From: Clostridia bacterium
GTDB lineage: Bacteria > Bacillota > Clostridia > Christensenellales > Aristaeellaceae
Length of the DNA stretch: 49,117 nucleotides
Assembly: GCA_900759005.1 (NCBI GenBank)
Contig: CAAEUQ010000184.1
Location: forward strand, 1-49,117
Direction: 5' to 3'
Both the position numbers and the translations under genes were made by a program. Each line of letters begins with the position of its first letter. The first letter of the stretch is position 1. Of the stretch, positions 23,225 through 31,237 are shown one piece after another. A model generated the notes under the pieces. It was not told the DNA's origin and made no database searches. It worked only from the letters and a program-made list of their open reading frames with translations.

Positions 23225-24712
23225 ATGCTGAATATCCCGAAGGTGAAAATGGGCGTCGTCGCGGTGAGTCGCGATTGCTTTCCGATTGCGCTTTCCGAAA
23301 GCCGCCGCCGCGCGGTGGTCGAAGCGCTCCGACAAAAGGGCGGCGAGATTTACGAATGCCCGGTGATCGTAGAGGGCGGCATCGATTCAAATGTGATCGA
23401 CGCGCTGAACGACATAAACCGCGCCGGCGTGAACGCACTGGTCGTGTATCTGGGCAATTTCGGTCCCGAGCATCCCGAGGTGCTGCTGGCGAAGAAATTC
23501 GGCGGCCCCGTGATGTTCATTGCCGCCGCCGAGGAGACGATCGACGTGCTTTCGAGCAATCGCGGCGACGCCTACTGCGGAATGCTGAACGCGGGCTACA
23601 ATCTGAAGCTCCACGGCGTGCGCGCGTATATCCCCGAATATCCGGTTGGCACGGCGGAGGAATGCGCGGAAATGATGCTTGAATTCGTGCCGATCGCACG
23701 CGCAATGCTGGGGCTGAAGGAGCTCAAGATCATTTCATTCGGTCCGCGCCCCGCGGACTTTTACGCCTGCAACGCGCCGATTGCGCCGCTGTTTGAGCTG
23801 GGCGTGAACATTCAGGAGAATTCGGAGCTGGATCTGCTCGTCGCCTACCGTAAGCACGAGGGCGACAAACGCATTCCGGAAAAGATTCGCGAAATGGAAA
23901 AGGAACTCGGCGAGGGCAATCGGATGCCCGGCGTGCTGCCGCGGCTTGCGCAGTACGAGCTGACGCTGATGGACTGGATTGAAGCAAACCGCGGCAGCGC
24001 GAAATACGTTGTGATGGCGAACAAGTGCTGGCCGGCGTTCCAGACGGAATTCGGATTTGTGCCGTGCTATGTCAATTCGCGGCTGACGGCGATGGGCTAT
24101 TGCGTCGCGTGCGAGGTGGATATTTACGGCGCGCTGTCCGAATACATCGGAACCTGCCTGTCTGGAGAACCGGTGACGCTTCTGGACATCAACAATACCG
24201 TGCCCGCAGAGATGTACGAGCGCTTCATCGCCGGCAAATTCCCGTATCGCCTGAACGAGACGTTCATGGGCTTCCATTGCGGCAATACGCCGATGTGCCG
24301 GTTGGTGAAGGGCGAAATGCGCTATCAGCTGATCATGAAGCGCAGCCTTGAGCCGGAAGGCGAGCCGGACATCACGCGCGGAACGCTCGAAGGCGCGATT
24401 GCGCCCAGCGAAATCACGTTCTATCGTCTGCAGGGCAATAAGGACGGTCAGCTTCAGGCGTATGTCGCGGAGGGCGAGGTTCTGCCGGTTGATCCGCAAT
24501 CCTTTGGCGGCATCGGCGTGTTCGCGATTCCGGAGATGAACCGCTTCTATCGCCATGTGCTGATTCAGGAGGGCTATCCGCACCATGGCGCAGTGGCGTT
24601 CAGGCACGTCGGCAAGGCTTTTTTCGCGTTGATGCAGGTGCTCGGTATTCAGAAGGTCGGCTTCAATCAGCCTGCGGGAATGCTGTATAAAACCGAAAAT
24701 CCATTTAAGTAA
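23225..24712 (+). CDS. L-fucose/L-arabinose isomerase-superfamily protein
   Basis: Protein of 495 residues with the layout of fucose/arabinose isomerases: an N-terminal Rossmann-like part (KVKMGVVAVSRDCFPIALSE; VYLGNFGPEHPEVLLAKKFG), a middle with GYNLKLHGVRAYIPEYPVGT and a C-terminal part with PCYVNSRLTAMGYCVACEVD, DINNTV and NETFMGFHCGNTPMCRLV. The superfamily interconverts aldoses and ketoses with Mn. The acidic pair and the His around CEVDIYG and FHCGNT could be metal ligands. The match is to the 'isomerase family' group without a fixed substrate. It shares an operon with the GH3 enzyme, which suggests it acts on the released sugar. AAGGAGG precedes the start. Confidence 0.8.
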   Translation: MLNIPKVKMGVVAVSRDCFPIALSESRRRAVVEALRQKGGEIYECPVIVEGGIDSNVIDALNDINRAGVNALVVYLGNFGPEHPEVLLAKKFGGPVMFIAAAEETIDVLSSNRGDAYCGMLNAGYNLKLHGVRAYIPEYPVGTAEECAEMMLEFVPIARAMLGLKELKIISFGPRPADFYACNAPIAPLFELGVNIQENSELDLLVAYRKHEGDKRIPEKIREMEKELGEGNRMPGVLPRLAQYELTLMDWIEANRGSAKYVVMANKCWPAFQTEFGFVPCYVNSRLTAMGYCVACEVDIYGALSEYIGTCLSGEPVTLLDINNTVPAEMYERFIAGKFPYRLNETFMGFHCGNTPMCRLVKGEMRYQLIMKRSLEPEGEPDITRGTLEGAIAPSEITFYRLQGNKDGQLQAYVAEGEVLPVDPQSFGGIGVFAIPEMNRFYRHVLIQEGYPHHGAVAFRHVGKAFFALMQVLGIQKVGFNQPAGMLYKTENPFK

Positions 24713-24723
24713 ATTTGATCGAA

Positions 24724-24755
24724 GGGAAACCGACCGCGCGCCGGTTTCCCTTTTT
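24724..24755 (+). terminator. Rho-independent terminator of the GH3-isomerase operon
   Basis: GGGAAACCG pairs with CGGTTTCCC around an 8-10 base GC-rich loop, followed by five T. Confidence 0.9.
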
Positions 24756-24871
24756 GTGGCAAAAATTCGACAATAATTTGAAACAACCCGCCTTTGGAAG
24801 GAAAAGAAATCATATTTAGCGAATTTTATACTTGATTATATATTGTCATTTGAAACGAAAGGCGGAGAAGT

Positions 24872-27778
24872 ATGCGCAAAATCGGCAGGCGCATCGCGGC
24901 ATGGATTGCGGCGATTGCGATTTTATTTGCGTTTGAAGCGCATATTCCCGTTTACGCGGAAGAAAATGGCATGGTGCGCGTGTGGCTGACGCGCTTCGGT
25001 GCAAATCCGACGATCACCATTTGCCCAACCTGCGATTATTACCTCGCTGATATGCCGCTTAGACGTGTGTCCGCCGGCAAAAGCGCGACCTTTACCAATA
25101 ACGGTGGCACAATTTCCATGACCGTCGGCGATTCAACCGTTTATCTCGGCGGAACCGCGCGCCTGAACCGCAGCCGCGCAGGGAAAGAGGGAATTGTGTT
25201 CCAATCGCCGAGCGACGCGAATCGCTATTGCGGCGATCTGATTCTGGTTGCGAACGGAACCGGAATTTCGATTGTTCTGGATATTTTCGTCGAGGATTAC
25301 CTTTACGGCGTGGTCGGCTATGAGATGTCGCCCAGTGATTCCCTTGAAGCGCTGAAAGCGCAGGCGATCGTCGCGCGCAATTATGCGCTGCGGCATCGGC
25401 GTGATCGGACGAAATATGCCTACGATCTGACCGACAATTCGACGAATCAGACGTTCAAGGGTCTAAGCAGCTCTTCCAGATTTGCAAACGTGCTCCGCGC
25501 GGTCGACGAGACGCGCGGTCAGACGCTCTATTATGGAAACAGCCTCGCGAATTGCTATTACGGCGCGTCGAACGGCGGCCAGACCGAATCGACGAAGAAC
25601 GCGTGGGGCGGCACGCTCGCTTACAGCGTCGTTCGCGACGATCCGTATGATTACGCCGGAAAAGGCAAGCTAAAAACCGCGACGATTCGCGGGGACGCGA
25701 AAAACCTGAACGCCCAGCTCGAACAGGCGCTGATCAGCGGCGTTTCCCAAAAAGCGGCGAACAACGGCGTTTCGGTCGAAGAGGTCAGGATTGAATCCAT
25801 CGATTCGATTGCGCTGACCGACGCGCGATTTGCAGCGCCGAGCCGCCTGTACCAAACCGCAGTGTTTACCGTGACCGCCGCAGTGCGCAATCAGGAGGGC
25901 GTTTATGCGACCAGAACGTGTGAAGTACGCGTGCCGGTTTACGGCGGGCTGGAATCGTGGTATGGGCTTTCGATCAATTCGGGCAAGAATGAAACCGTCT
26001 GGGTTGAATCGGACGGCAACACGTTCACGATTCGAATGGGTAGAAACGGGCACGGCGTCGGGATGAGTCAGACCGGCGCGCAGGTCATGGCTAAGAATTA
26101 CGGTATGACCGCCTCCGAGATTCTCGATTTTTATTACCCCGGCTGCCGGATTCAGGCAATTGCGCTTTCGGATTCAACAGCGGACGCGGCGACGCCCAAC
26201 GCGATCGCCCTTGCGCGAACGGGCGCGGAATGTGCGCTGTATGAATCGGCGGATATGAATGCCAATGTGATTGCCACGATCGACGCGGGCGAAACGGTTC
26301 AAATTTATGCCTCCGCCGGTGAATGGGCGGCGGTCGGCTGTGGGAATACTGCTGGTTATATTCTCGCGAGCGGCATTTCCGAATGCGTTCCGATGGGCGA
26401 AACGATGCAGCGGGAAGATAATCTCATCGCAGTTGTGAGCGATTCGAACATCAGTTTGAAATATCTGCCGATCGAATCGTCCGGAACGATTGCAAAGCTG
26501 AACCGTGAAGCCGTCGTTTCCGTCTATTTCTATACGGAGAATTGGGCGGCGGTTCTGACGGCGGACGGACTGCGCGGCTATGTGCGCCTGAACGCGCTTT
26601 CACGGAAAACGGAGCCTACGCCTACGCCGACCGACGAGATTTACGAAATCAGCGGCGAATGGTATGCACGCGTGATTCAGAATCGGGTGAATCTGAGCAG
26701 CAGTCCGTCCGCAAATGCGGAAGCGATTGAAGTGCTTTCGATGGGCGCTTCTGTGCGCATTTACGCGCATACGTCCGAATGGGCAGCGGTGGAAACGGCG
26801 GCAGGCAATCGCGGATTCGTGCCGCTTTCGTCGATCACACTTCAGCCACAGACGACCGAAACGCCGCAACCGGAGGTGAAAACGCTCTCCGGAACGTGGT
26901 ATGTTCGCGCGACGGAGAATGTCTATCTGCGGAGCGGCCCGCGTGCGGACGGCGATATTCAGGAAACGATTCTGAAGGGCGCAATCGCGCGGATTTACGC
27001 CTATACGTCCGAATGGGCGGCGCTCGAGACCGCGGCAGGCAATCGCGGCTACGCGCCGATTCGTTCGCTTCGTCTGATCGCCGCGCCGAATCAGGAAGGC
27101 GAGAAGGTCTATACAATTCACGGAGAACGCTATGCGGAGGTCACTGCGCACGAGATCGTCATTCGCGAAAGCGCGAGCAACGACGCGGACATTGTCGCAA
27201 CACTCCAAAAGGGCACGACCGTGCGCGCGTATGCGTATACCAGCAAATGGGTGTCAGTCGAAACGTCGCTCGGGCAAAAGGGCTATATCGCAATCGGCGC
27301 GCTGAAGCTGCTTCCGGAAGTGAAAAACGAACCGGAGGGCGGCGCGGTGCAGGCGGTTCGCGGAACGGTTTATCGATATGTTTCCGAAGCGTCGGCGAAA
27401 ATGTACGCATCGTGCAGTGCATCGTCGGCAGTCGTCGATCGGCTGGCGTATGGAACGCGCGTGCAGATCGGCGCATACAATTCGGTTTGGGCATGCGTAA
27501 AAGCGAACGGCCAGTATGGATTCGTCCGAATAAGCGCGCTGAGTGCGAAATCGCCGGTCGCGTCGTCTGCGCAGGATGTAATCTTGGTGGAATGCAGCGC
27601 CGAAGCCGTGAGAAACGCGTATGCATATGCGCGACCAGATGCGTCGGCGGGCGCGATCGGCGTGTTCCCGAAGGGACAGCGGGTTACGGTTTATGCATAC
27701 AACAACGCTTATGCTTATGTGCGCGCGGGAAAATACAGCGGATTTGTAGCGCTCGCGGATTTGCGGGTGGTCGTTTAA
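24872..27778 (+). CDS. SpoIID/LytB-domain wall protein with seven SH3-like repeats
   Basis: Secreted protein of 968 residues. A signal peptide (AAWIAAIAILFAFEAHIPVYA, cleavage before EENG) precedes a SpoIID domain (about 100-425). The latter has EDYLYGVVGYEMSPSDSLEA, LKAQAIVARNYAL and the late motif HGVGMSQTGAQVMAKNYGMT. Then come seven degenerate SH3b-like repeats starting near residues 445, 513, 589, 668, 745, 826 and 902, each with a version of (I/V)YAYTSEWA-V followed by GY/GF(V/I/A). SpoIID proteins of sporulators are lytic transglycosylases of denuded glycan; LytB-like ones act in vegetative cells. The SH3 array probably binds peptidoglycan. It precedes a PG-binding repeat protein by 12 bases. 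Confidence 0.88.
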   Translation: MRKIGRRIAAWIAAIAILFAFEAHIPVYAEENGMVRVWLTRFGANPTITICPTCDYYLADMPLRRVSAGKSATFTNNGGTISMTVGDSTVYLGGTARLNRSRAGKEGIVFQSPSDANRYCGDLILVANGTGISIVLDIFVEDYLYGVVGYEMSPSDSLEALKAQAIVARNYALRHRRDRTKYAYDLTDNSTNQTFKGLSSSSRFANVLRAVDETRGQTLYYGNSLANCYYGASNGGQTESTKNAWGGTLAYSVVRDDPYDYAGKGKLKTATIRGDAKNLNAQLEQALISGVSQKAANNGVSVEEVRIESIDSIALTDARFAAPSRLYQTAVFTVTAAVRNQEGVYATRTCEVRVPVYGGLESWYGLSINSGKNETVWVESDGNTFTIRMGRNGHGVGMSQTGAQVMAKNYGMTASEILDFYYPGCRIQAIALSDSTADAATPNAIALARTGAECALYESADMNANVIATIDAGETVQIYASAGEWAAVGCGNTAGYILASGISECVPMGETMQREDNLIAVVSDSNISLKYLPIESSGTIAKLNREAVVSVYFYTENWAAVLTADGLRGYVRLNALSRKTEPTPTPTDEIYEISGEWYARVIQNRVNLSSSPSANAEAIEVLSMGASVRIYAHTSEWAAVETAAGNRGFVPLSSITLQPQTTETPQPEVKTLSGTWYVRATENVYLRSGPRADGDIQETILKGAIARIYAYTSEWAALETAAGNRGYAPIRSLRLIAAPNQEGEKVYTIHGERYAEVTAHEIVIRESASNDADIVATLQKGTTVRAYAYTSKWVSVETSLGQKGYIAIGALKLLPEVKNEPEGGAVQAVRGTVYRYVSEASAKMYASCSASSAVVDRLAYGTRVQIGAYNSVWACVKANGQYGFVRISALSAKSPVASSAQDVILVECSAEAVRNAYAYARPDASAGAIGVFPKGQRVTVYAYNNAYAYVRAGKYSGFVALADLRVVV

Positions 27779-27790
27779 GGGGGCGAATGT

Positions 27791-29200
27791 ATGAAAGGGA
27801 GAATGCGGCGCATCGGCGCGATTTTGGCGGCGGCAGCGTTTTTTGCCGGCGGAGCGGCGGAAACGGAGATGACCGGCGAACAGATCTGGCAGCTGGAACA
27901 GGCGCTTTACAAGCTCGGCTATCACAGCGCCGAATGTGATATGCGTCTTGACGAGGAAACGCAGCGCGCGATTCGGAATTTCCAAATCGCGAACGAGCTT
28001 GAAGTCACCGGCGAACCGGACGACGAAACCGTAAGGCAAATCAATTCCGATAAAGCAATTTCCGAAACGGATTATCTGGAGGCACTCGCGAAAAAGAGCG
28101 CGGAAAGCCGCGAACTCAAGCTTGGCAGCTCCGGTTCGAGCGTATCTGCGCTTCAGAAGAAGCTGAAAGCGCTCGGCTATTATTCAAACGGAAGCGATGG
28201 AGAATTCGGCGAGGGCACGAAGGCGGCGGTCATGCGCTTTCAGATGGCGAACGGTCTGGAACAGACCGGCATCGTGGACGCGTCCACGCGTCTTAGACTG
28301 GACGACGATTCGCCTATCAGCTTTAGCGCATTTCTGGAAGCATCCAGCGCGTCGCCCGGACAGTCCGGCGCGGCGGTTCACGCGCTTCAGAAGCGTTTGC
28401 TTGCACTCGGATATTACGACGGCGCGTGTACCGGCAGCTTCGGCGATGAAACGCAGCAGGCGGTTTCGCAGTTTCAGCGTTTCAACGAATTGGAAGAAAC
28501 CGGCAGCGTCGACGCGGCAACCTGCGAAAAGCTCTATTCCGATTCGGCAATCGCGCTGCGCGCGCCCGGAACGATGCATTCCGGCGATACCGGCGCGGAT
28601 GTGAAAACGTTGAACGCTGAATTGAATGGTCTGGGCTATCCGGCGGATGCGGAATCTGAAAAATACGATGCGGCGACGGAGAATTCCGTTCGTCTGTTCC
28701 AAATGGCAAACGGTCTGCCGACTACCGGCGAAGCCGGCCCCGAAACCGTTTCGCGATTACAGAGCGGTCAGGCGATCGGCATGGATCGCGTGAAGGAAAG
28801 CTTTTCGCAGCAGGTGCGCGTTCAGAGCGATTCGGCGCTTGGAATGCTCGCAAGTATTGCCGGCAAACAGCGCGGCAAATCGTTTTCAGCGGCGGATCCG
28901 GAAACCTGCGCGGGTTTTGCGTTCGTGCAGTACGTCTGTGTCGCGGCGGGCATTCCGGTTACGGATATGGAGGAGCTGAATCTGCTGATCTCCGAGCCGG
29001 TCGAGGATGTGAATGCGCTCCAGCCCGGCGAAATCATCGCGTTTTATCCGAACGGCGACGCGTCCGGCGCGCGTAGAATGGGCGTTTATTCCGGCGCGTG
29101 GCACATGATTTGCGCGACGGCGGACGATCCATGGGTGCTGGAATGCGATATTGTCGAAAACGGCGGGACGCTTTGCCGGTGGAAGATGGTGCAAGACTGA
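27791..29200 (+). CDS. four peptidoglycan-binding repeats with an NlpC/P60-like C-terminus
   Basis: Secreted protein of 469 residues with a short signal peptide (IGAILAAAAFFAGGAA). Four PG_binding_1-like repeats lie at about 25-85, 108-165, 188-250 and 258-325, each with a version of L-x-x-L-G-Y-(Y/H) and a F-Q-x-x-N-x-L-x-x-T-G motif. The C-terminal about 125 residues resemble NlpC/P60: PETCAGFAFVQYVCVAAGIP (Cys position) and RRMGVYSGAWHMICA. The usual catalytic His of H-V-G-I-Y is Arg-Met here and the residue before Cys is Thr, not Asp, so hydrolytic activity is doubtful. The stop is followed at once by trmN6. Confidence 0.82.
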   Translation: MKGRMRRIGAILAAAAFFAGGAAETEMTGEQIWQLEQALYKLGYHSAECDMRLDEETQRAIRNFQIANELEVTGEPDDETVRQINSDKAISETDYLEALAKKSAESRELKLGSSGSSVSALQKKLKALGYYSNGSDGEFGEGTKAAVMRFQMANGLEQTGIVDASTRLRLDDDSPISFSAFLEASSASPGQSGAAVHALQKRLLALGYYDGACTGSFGDETQQAVSQFQRFNELEETGSVDAATCEKLYSDSAIALRAPGTMHSGDTGADVKTLNAELNGLGYPADAESEKYDAATENSVRLFQMANGLPTTGEAGPETVSRLQSGQAIGMDRVKESFSQQVRVQSDSALGMLASIAGKQRGKSFSAADPETCAGFAFVQYVCVAAGIPVTDMEELNLLISEPVEDVNALQPGEIIAFYPNGDASGARRMGVYSGAWHMICATADDPWVLECDIVENGGTLCRWKMVQD

Positions 29201-29944
29201 ATGGAAGAAAATCTGATTCGCGAAGGCGAACGGCTGGACGATCTCGAAATCGGCGGATTCAGGCTGATTCAAAGCCCAAATGCGTTTCGATTTGGAACGG
29301 ATTCGGTGCTGCTCGCACATTTCGCCGCGCCGAAGAAGAATGAAACGGTCGTCGATCTCGGCTGCGGCACGGGCGCAATCGCGACACTGATGATCGCGCA
29401 CGGCGAAAACGTATCCGTCGATGCGGTAGAGATTCAGGAAAGCATCGCGGATATGGCGCGGCGAAGCGCAATGCTGAACGGCATCTCCGATCGAATGCGC
29501 GTAATCTGCGCGGATATGCGCGAGGCATGGCGCATGCTTGGCGCGGGCAAATATTCGCGCGTCGTGTGCAATCCGCCGTATCATAAGGTCGGAGCGGGAT
29601 TTGCGAGCGCGAGTGAATCGGCGGCAATCGCGCGGCAGGAGGGCGAGATTTCGATCGGCGAGGTTGCGCTCGCCGCGGCAAAGCTTTTGAAAACGGGCGG
29701 GCGGTTTTGCGCCGTATTCCCCGCGCCAAGGGCGTTTGAACTGATGCGGGCGATGGAGAGCGCGTCGCTTTCTCCAAAGCGCATTCAGACCGTTCACGGC
29801 GTGACGGGCAGAAAGCCGAAGCTGGTTCTGATCGACGCGGTAAAGCAGGGCGGCGCGGGGCTTGAATGGCTCGAACCGCTGATTCTTCAGAACGAGGATG
29901 GCAGCCCGACCACGCAATGGAACGCGATTTATCACAGATCATGA
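29201..29944 (+). CDS. trmN6: tRNA1(Val) A37 N6-methyltransferase-like protein
   Basis: Protein of 247 residues, a class I SAM-dependent methyltransferase. SAM-binding motif I reads ETVVDLGCGTGAIATLMIAH; the catalytic NPPYHKVG motif is the mark of adenine-N6 transferases acting on nucleic acid. The early RLIQSPNAFRFGTDSVLLAH block is diagnostic for the TrmN6/YfiC group. Its ATG begins directly after the stop of the preceding gene, so it is translationally coupled. An alternative is another RNA adenine methyltransferase of the same branch. Confidence 0.88.
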   Translation: MEENLIREGERLDDLEIGGFRLIQSPNAFRFGTDSVLLAHFAAPKKNETVVDLGCGTGAIATLMIAHGENVSVDAVEIQESIADMARRSAMLNGISDRMRVICADMREAWRMLGAGKYSRVVCNPPYHKVGAGFASASESAAIARQEGEISIGEVALAAAKLLKTGGRFCAVFPAPRAFELMRAMESASLSPKRIQTVHGVTGRKPKLVLIDAVKQGGAGLEWLEPLILQNEDGSPTTQWNAIYHRS

Positions 29945-29965
29945 AAACTTATTGATATAACCCCC

Positions 29966-29994
29966 TTGACAAACGAAGGGAATTTTCATACAAT
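29966..29994 (+). promoter_or_regulatory. sigma-A promoter of the TPP riboswitch-thiT unit
   Basis: TTGACA (29966-29971), 17-base spacer, TACAAT (29989-29994). Confidence 0.85.
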
Positions 29995-30002
29995 GAAGGC
30001 AA

Positions 30003-30088
30003 CCGCTGGGGGCGCCGAAAGGCTGAGATGGACGCAAGCGTCCGGTCCCTTGGAACCTGAAGTGGATAATCCCACCGGAGGGAAGCGG
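30003..30088 (+). ncRNA. TPP riboswitch (THI element)
   Basis: Contains the conserved THI blocks: CTGGGGGCGCC near the 5' end, GGCTGAGATG (pyrimidine-sensing CUGAGA), CCCTTGGAACCTGA and TGGATAATCCCACCGGAGGG (pyrophosphate-sensing side). The ends close in helix P1: CCGCT (30003-30007) with AGCGG (30084-30088). It lies between a sigma-A promoter and a transcription terminator ahead of thiT; thiamine pyrophosphate would favour the terminator and lower transporter expression. Confidence 0.95.
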
Positions 30089-30127
30089 ATCGCCGCCGTC
30101 TGGCTGATTCAGGCTCGGCTTCCGTTT

Positions 30128-30160
30128 CCCGCATATGCGCAAGCTTATGCGGGTTTCTTT
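30128..30160 (+). terminator. TPP-controlled intrinsic terminator
   Basis: An 11-pair stem with one mismatch and a GCAA tetraloop (30128-30153), followed by TTTCTTT. It is placed between the riboswitch and the thiT start, so it is the expression platform. Confidence 0.85.
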
Positions 30161-30204
30161 ATGGACATTTGTCCACGCGGCAAAAACGAAGGGAGTTTTG
30201 TCCG

Positions 30205-31041
30205 ATGAAGAAAGTTGTTTGTCTCGTCCTGATGCTGGTTCTGGCGCTGCTGCCGATGGCAATCGCCGAAACCGCGACCGTCGCCCCCGATGCGACCGTT
30301 GAAGCGACTGCCGAAACGTCCGCCGAACCCGAAGCGACTGCCGAGGTTTCTGCCGAAGAGACGGAAGCCCCTGCCGAAGAAGAGGAAGAAGAGAGTGCCG
30401 CACAGCGTATGTTCGGCGATCTTACCGGAATGCACTGGTACACAGCTGCGATTGTCGCCGTGCTGCTCGTGATGGGTCTGGTGATCAGCCGTTCGAAGAA
30501 GAGCAAGTGGACGGCACGCCGCCTGTCTTATGCCGCGATGTGCATTGCGATTGCGTTCGTGCTTTCCTGCATTAAGCTCTATCATGCGCCGCAGGGCGGT
30601 TCCACAACGCCCGCCGCGATGCTGCCGCTGATCATGTTCGCGCTCGCGTGCGGTCCCGTTCAGGGCCTGACCGTCGGCTGCGCATACGGTCTGCTCCAAC
30701 TGATCGAGGAGCCCTATGTGGTTCATCCGCTCCAGCTGCTCTGCGATTACCCGCTCGCGTACGGCGCGATGGCGCTCTGCTGCCTTGCGTGCCTGATTCC
30801 GGAAAAGCACAGCTATTTCCGCCTGCCCGTCGCGGTCGTGCTGGGTTATTTCGCGCGCCTCGTGATGGCGGTAATCTCCGGCGTGGTGTTCTTTGCGGAA
30901 TACGCGGGCGATCAGAACGCGTTTGTTTACTCCGTTACGTACAACCTCGGTTATCTCGCACCGGAGACGCTGATTGCGCTGGTGATCAGCCTGATCCCCG
31001 GCATGAACCGCTTGGTGAAGACAATCGCGAAGAAAGCCTGA
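30205..31041 (+). CDS. thiT: ECF thiamine transporter S-component ThiT with signal peptide and acidic linker
   Basis: Protein of 278 residues. From about residue 100 onwards it is ThiT, the thiamine-binding subunit of an energy-coupling factor transporter: ARRLSYAAMCIAIAFVLSCI, LYHAPQGGSTTPAAMLPLIM, CAYGLLQLIEEPYVVHPLQL, CDYPLAYGAMAL, VISGVVFFAEYAGDQNAFVY and NLGYLAPETLIALV. Ahead of this lies material not found in ordinary ThiT (about 190 residues): a signal peptide (VVCLVLMLVLALLPMAIA), a linker with repeats like ATVEATAETSAEPEATAEVS and a run of six Glu, then an extra membrane helix (AAIVAVLLVMGLVISRS). The riboswitch upstream confirms thiamine as the substrate. Start ATG has GGGAG upstream. 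Confidence 0.92.
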   Translation: MKKVVCLVLMLVLALLPMAIAETATVAPDATVEATAETSAEPEATAEVSAEETEAPAEEEEEESAAQRMFGDLTGMHWYTAAIVAVLLVMGLVISRSKKSKWTARRLSYAAMCIAIAFVLSCIKLYHAPQGGSTTPAAMLPLIMFALACGPVQGLTVGCAYGLLQLIEEPYVVHPLQLLCDYPLAYGAMALCCLACLIPEKHSYFRLPVAVVLGYFARLVMAVISGVVFFAEYAGDQNAFVYSVTYNLGYLAPETLIALVISLIPGMNRLVKTIAKKA

Positions 31042-31160
31042 TTTCCTGAGTGTGTTTCGGAAAACGGCTGCGATCGGCATTCCCGACGAACCAAATATCC
31101 CGCCTTCGATCAGCGTGAATCTGCCAAAGGATTGCCACACACCTTTTTTGAAACACACTC

Positions 31161-31189
31161 TTGTAATTCATAGAAGAATATGTTATGAT
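31161..31189 (+). promoter_or_regulatory. promoter of the LysR-surE-CYTH operon
   Basis: TTGTAA (31161-31166), 17-base spacer, TATGAT (31184-31189). Confidence 0.65.
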
Positions 31190-31219
31190 ATAAGCCGAAA
31201 CGTAATGCTTCGGCTTATA
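31189..31219. promoter_or_regulatory. 11-bp inverted repeat at the LysR gene start region
   Basis: TATAAGCCGAA (31189-31199) and its complement (31209-31219) surround the predicted transcription start and are followed by TTTTT. The position fits an autoregulatory operator for the LysR protein or a 5' attenuator. Confidence 0.6.
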
Positions 31220-31237
31220 TTTTTATGGGAGGCAATC

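Noticed and set aside
24872..26200. SpoIID as proof that the organism sporulates
   Set aside because: SpoIID/LytB domains also occur in non-sporulating Bacillota; no other sporulation gene is present in the window.
26779..27939. 386-codon plus-strand frame inside the SpoIID repeat region
   Set aside because: Repetitive DNA of the SH3 array keeps a second frame open; the composition (Arg/Gly) is not protein-like.
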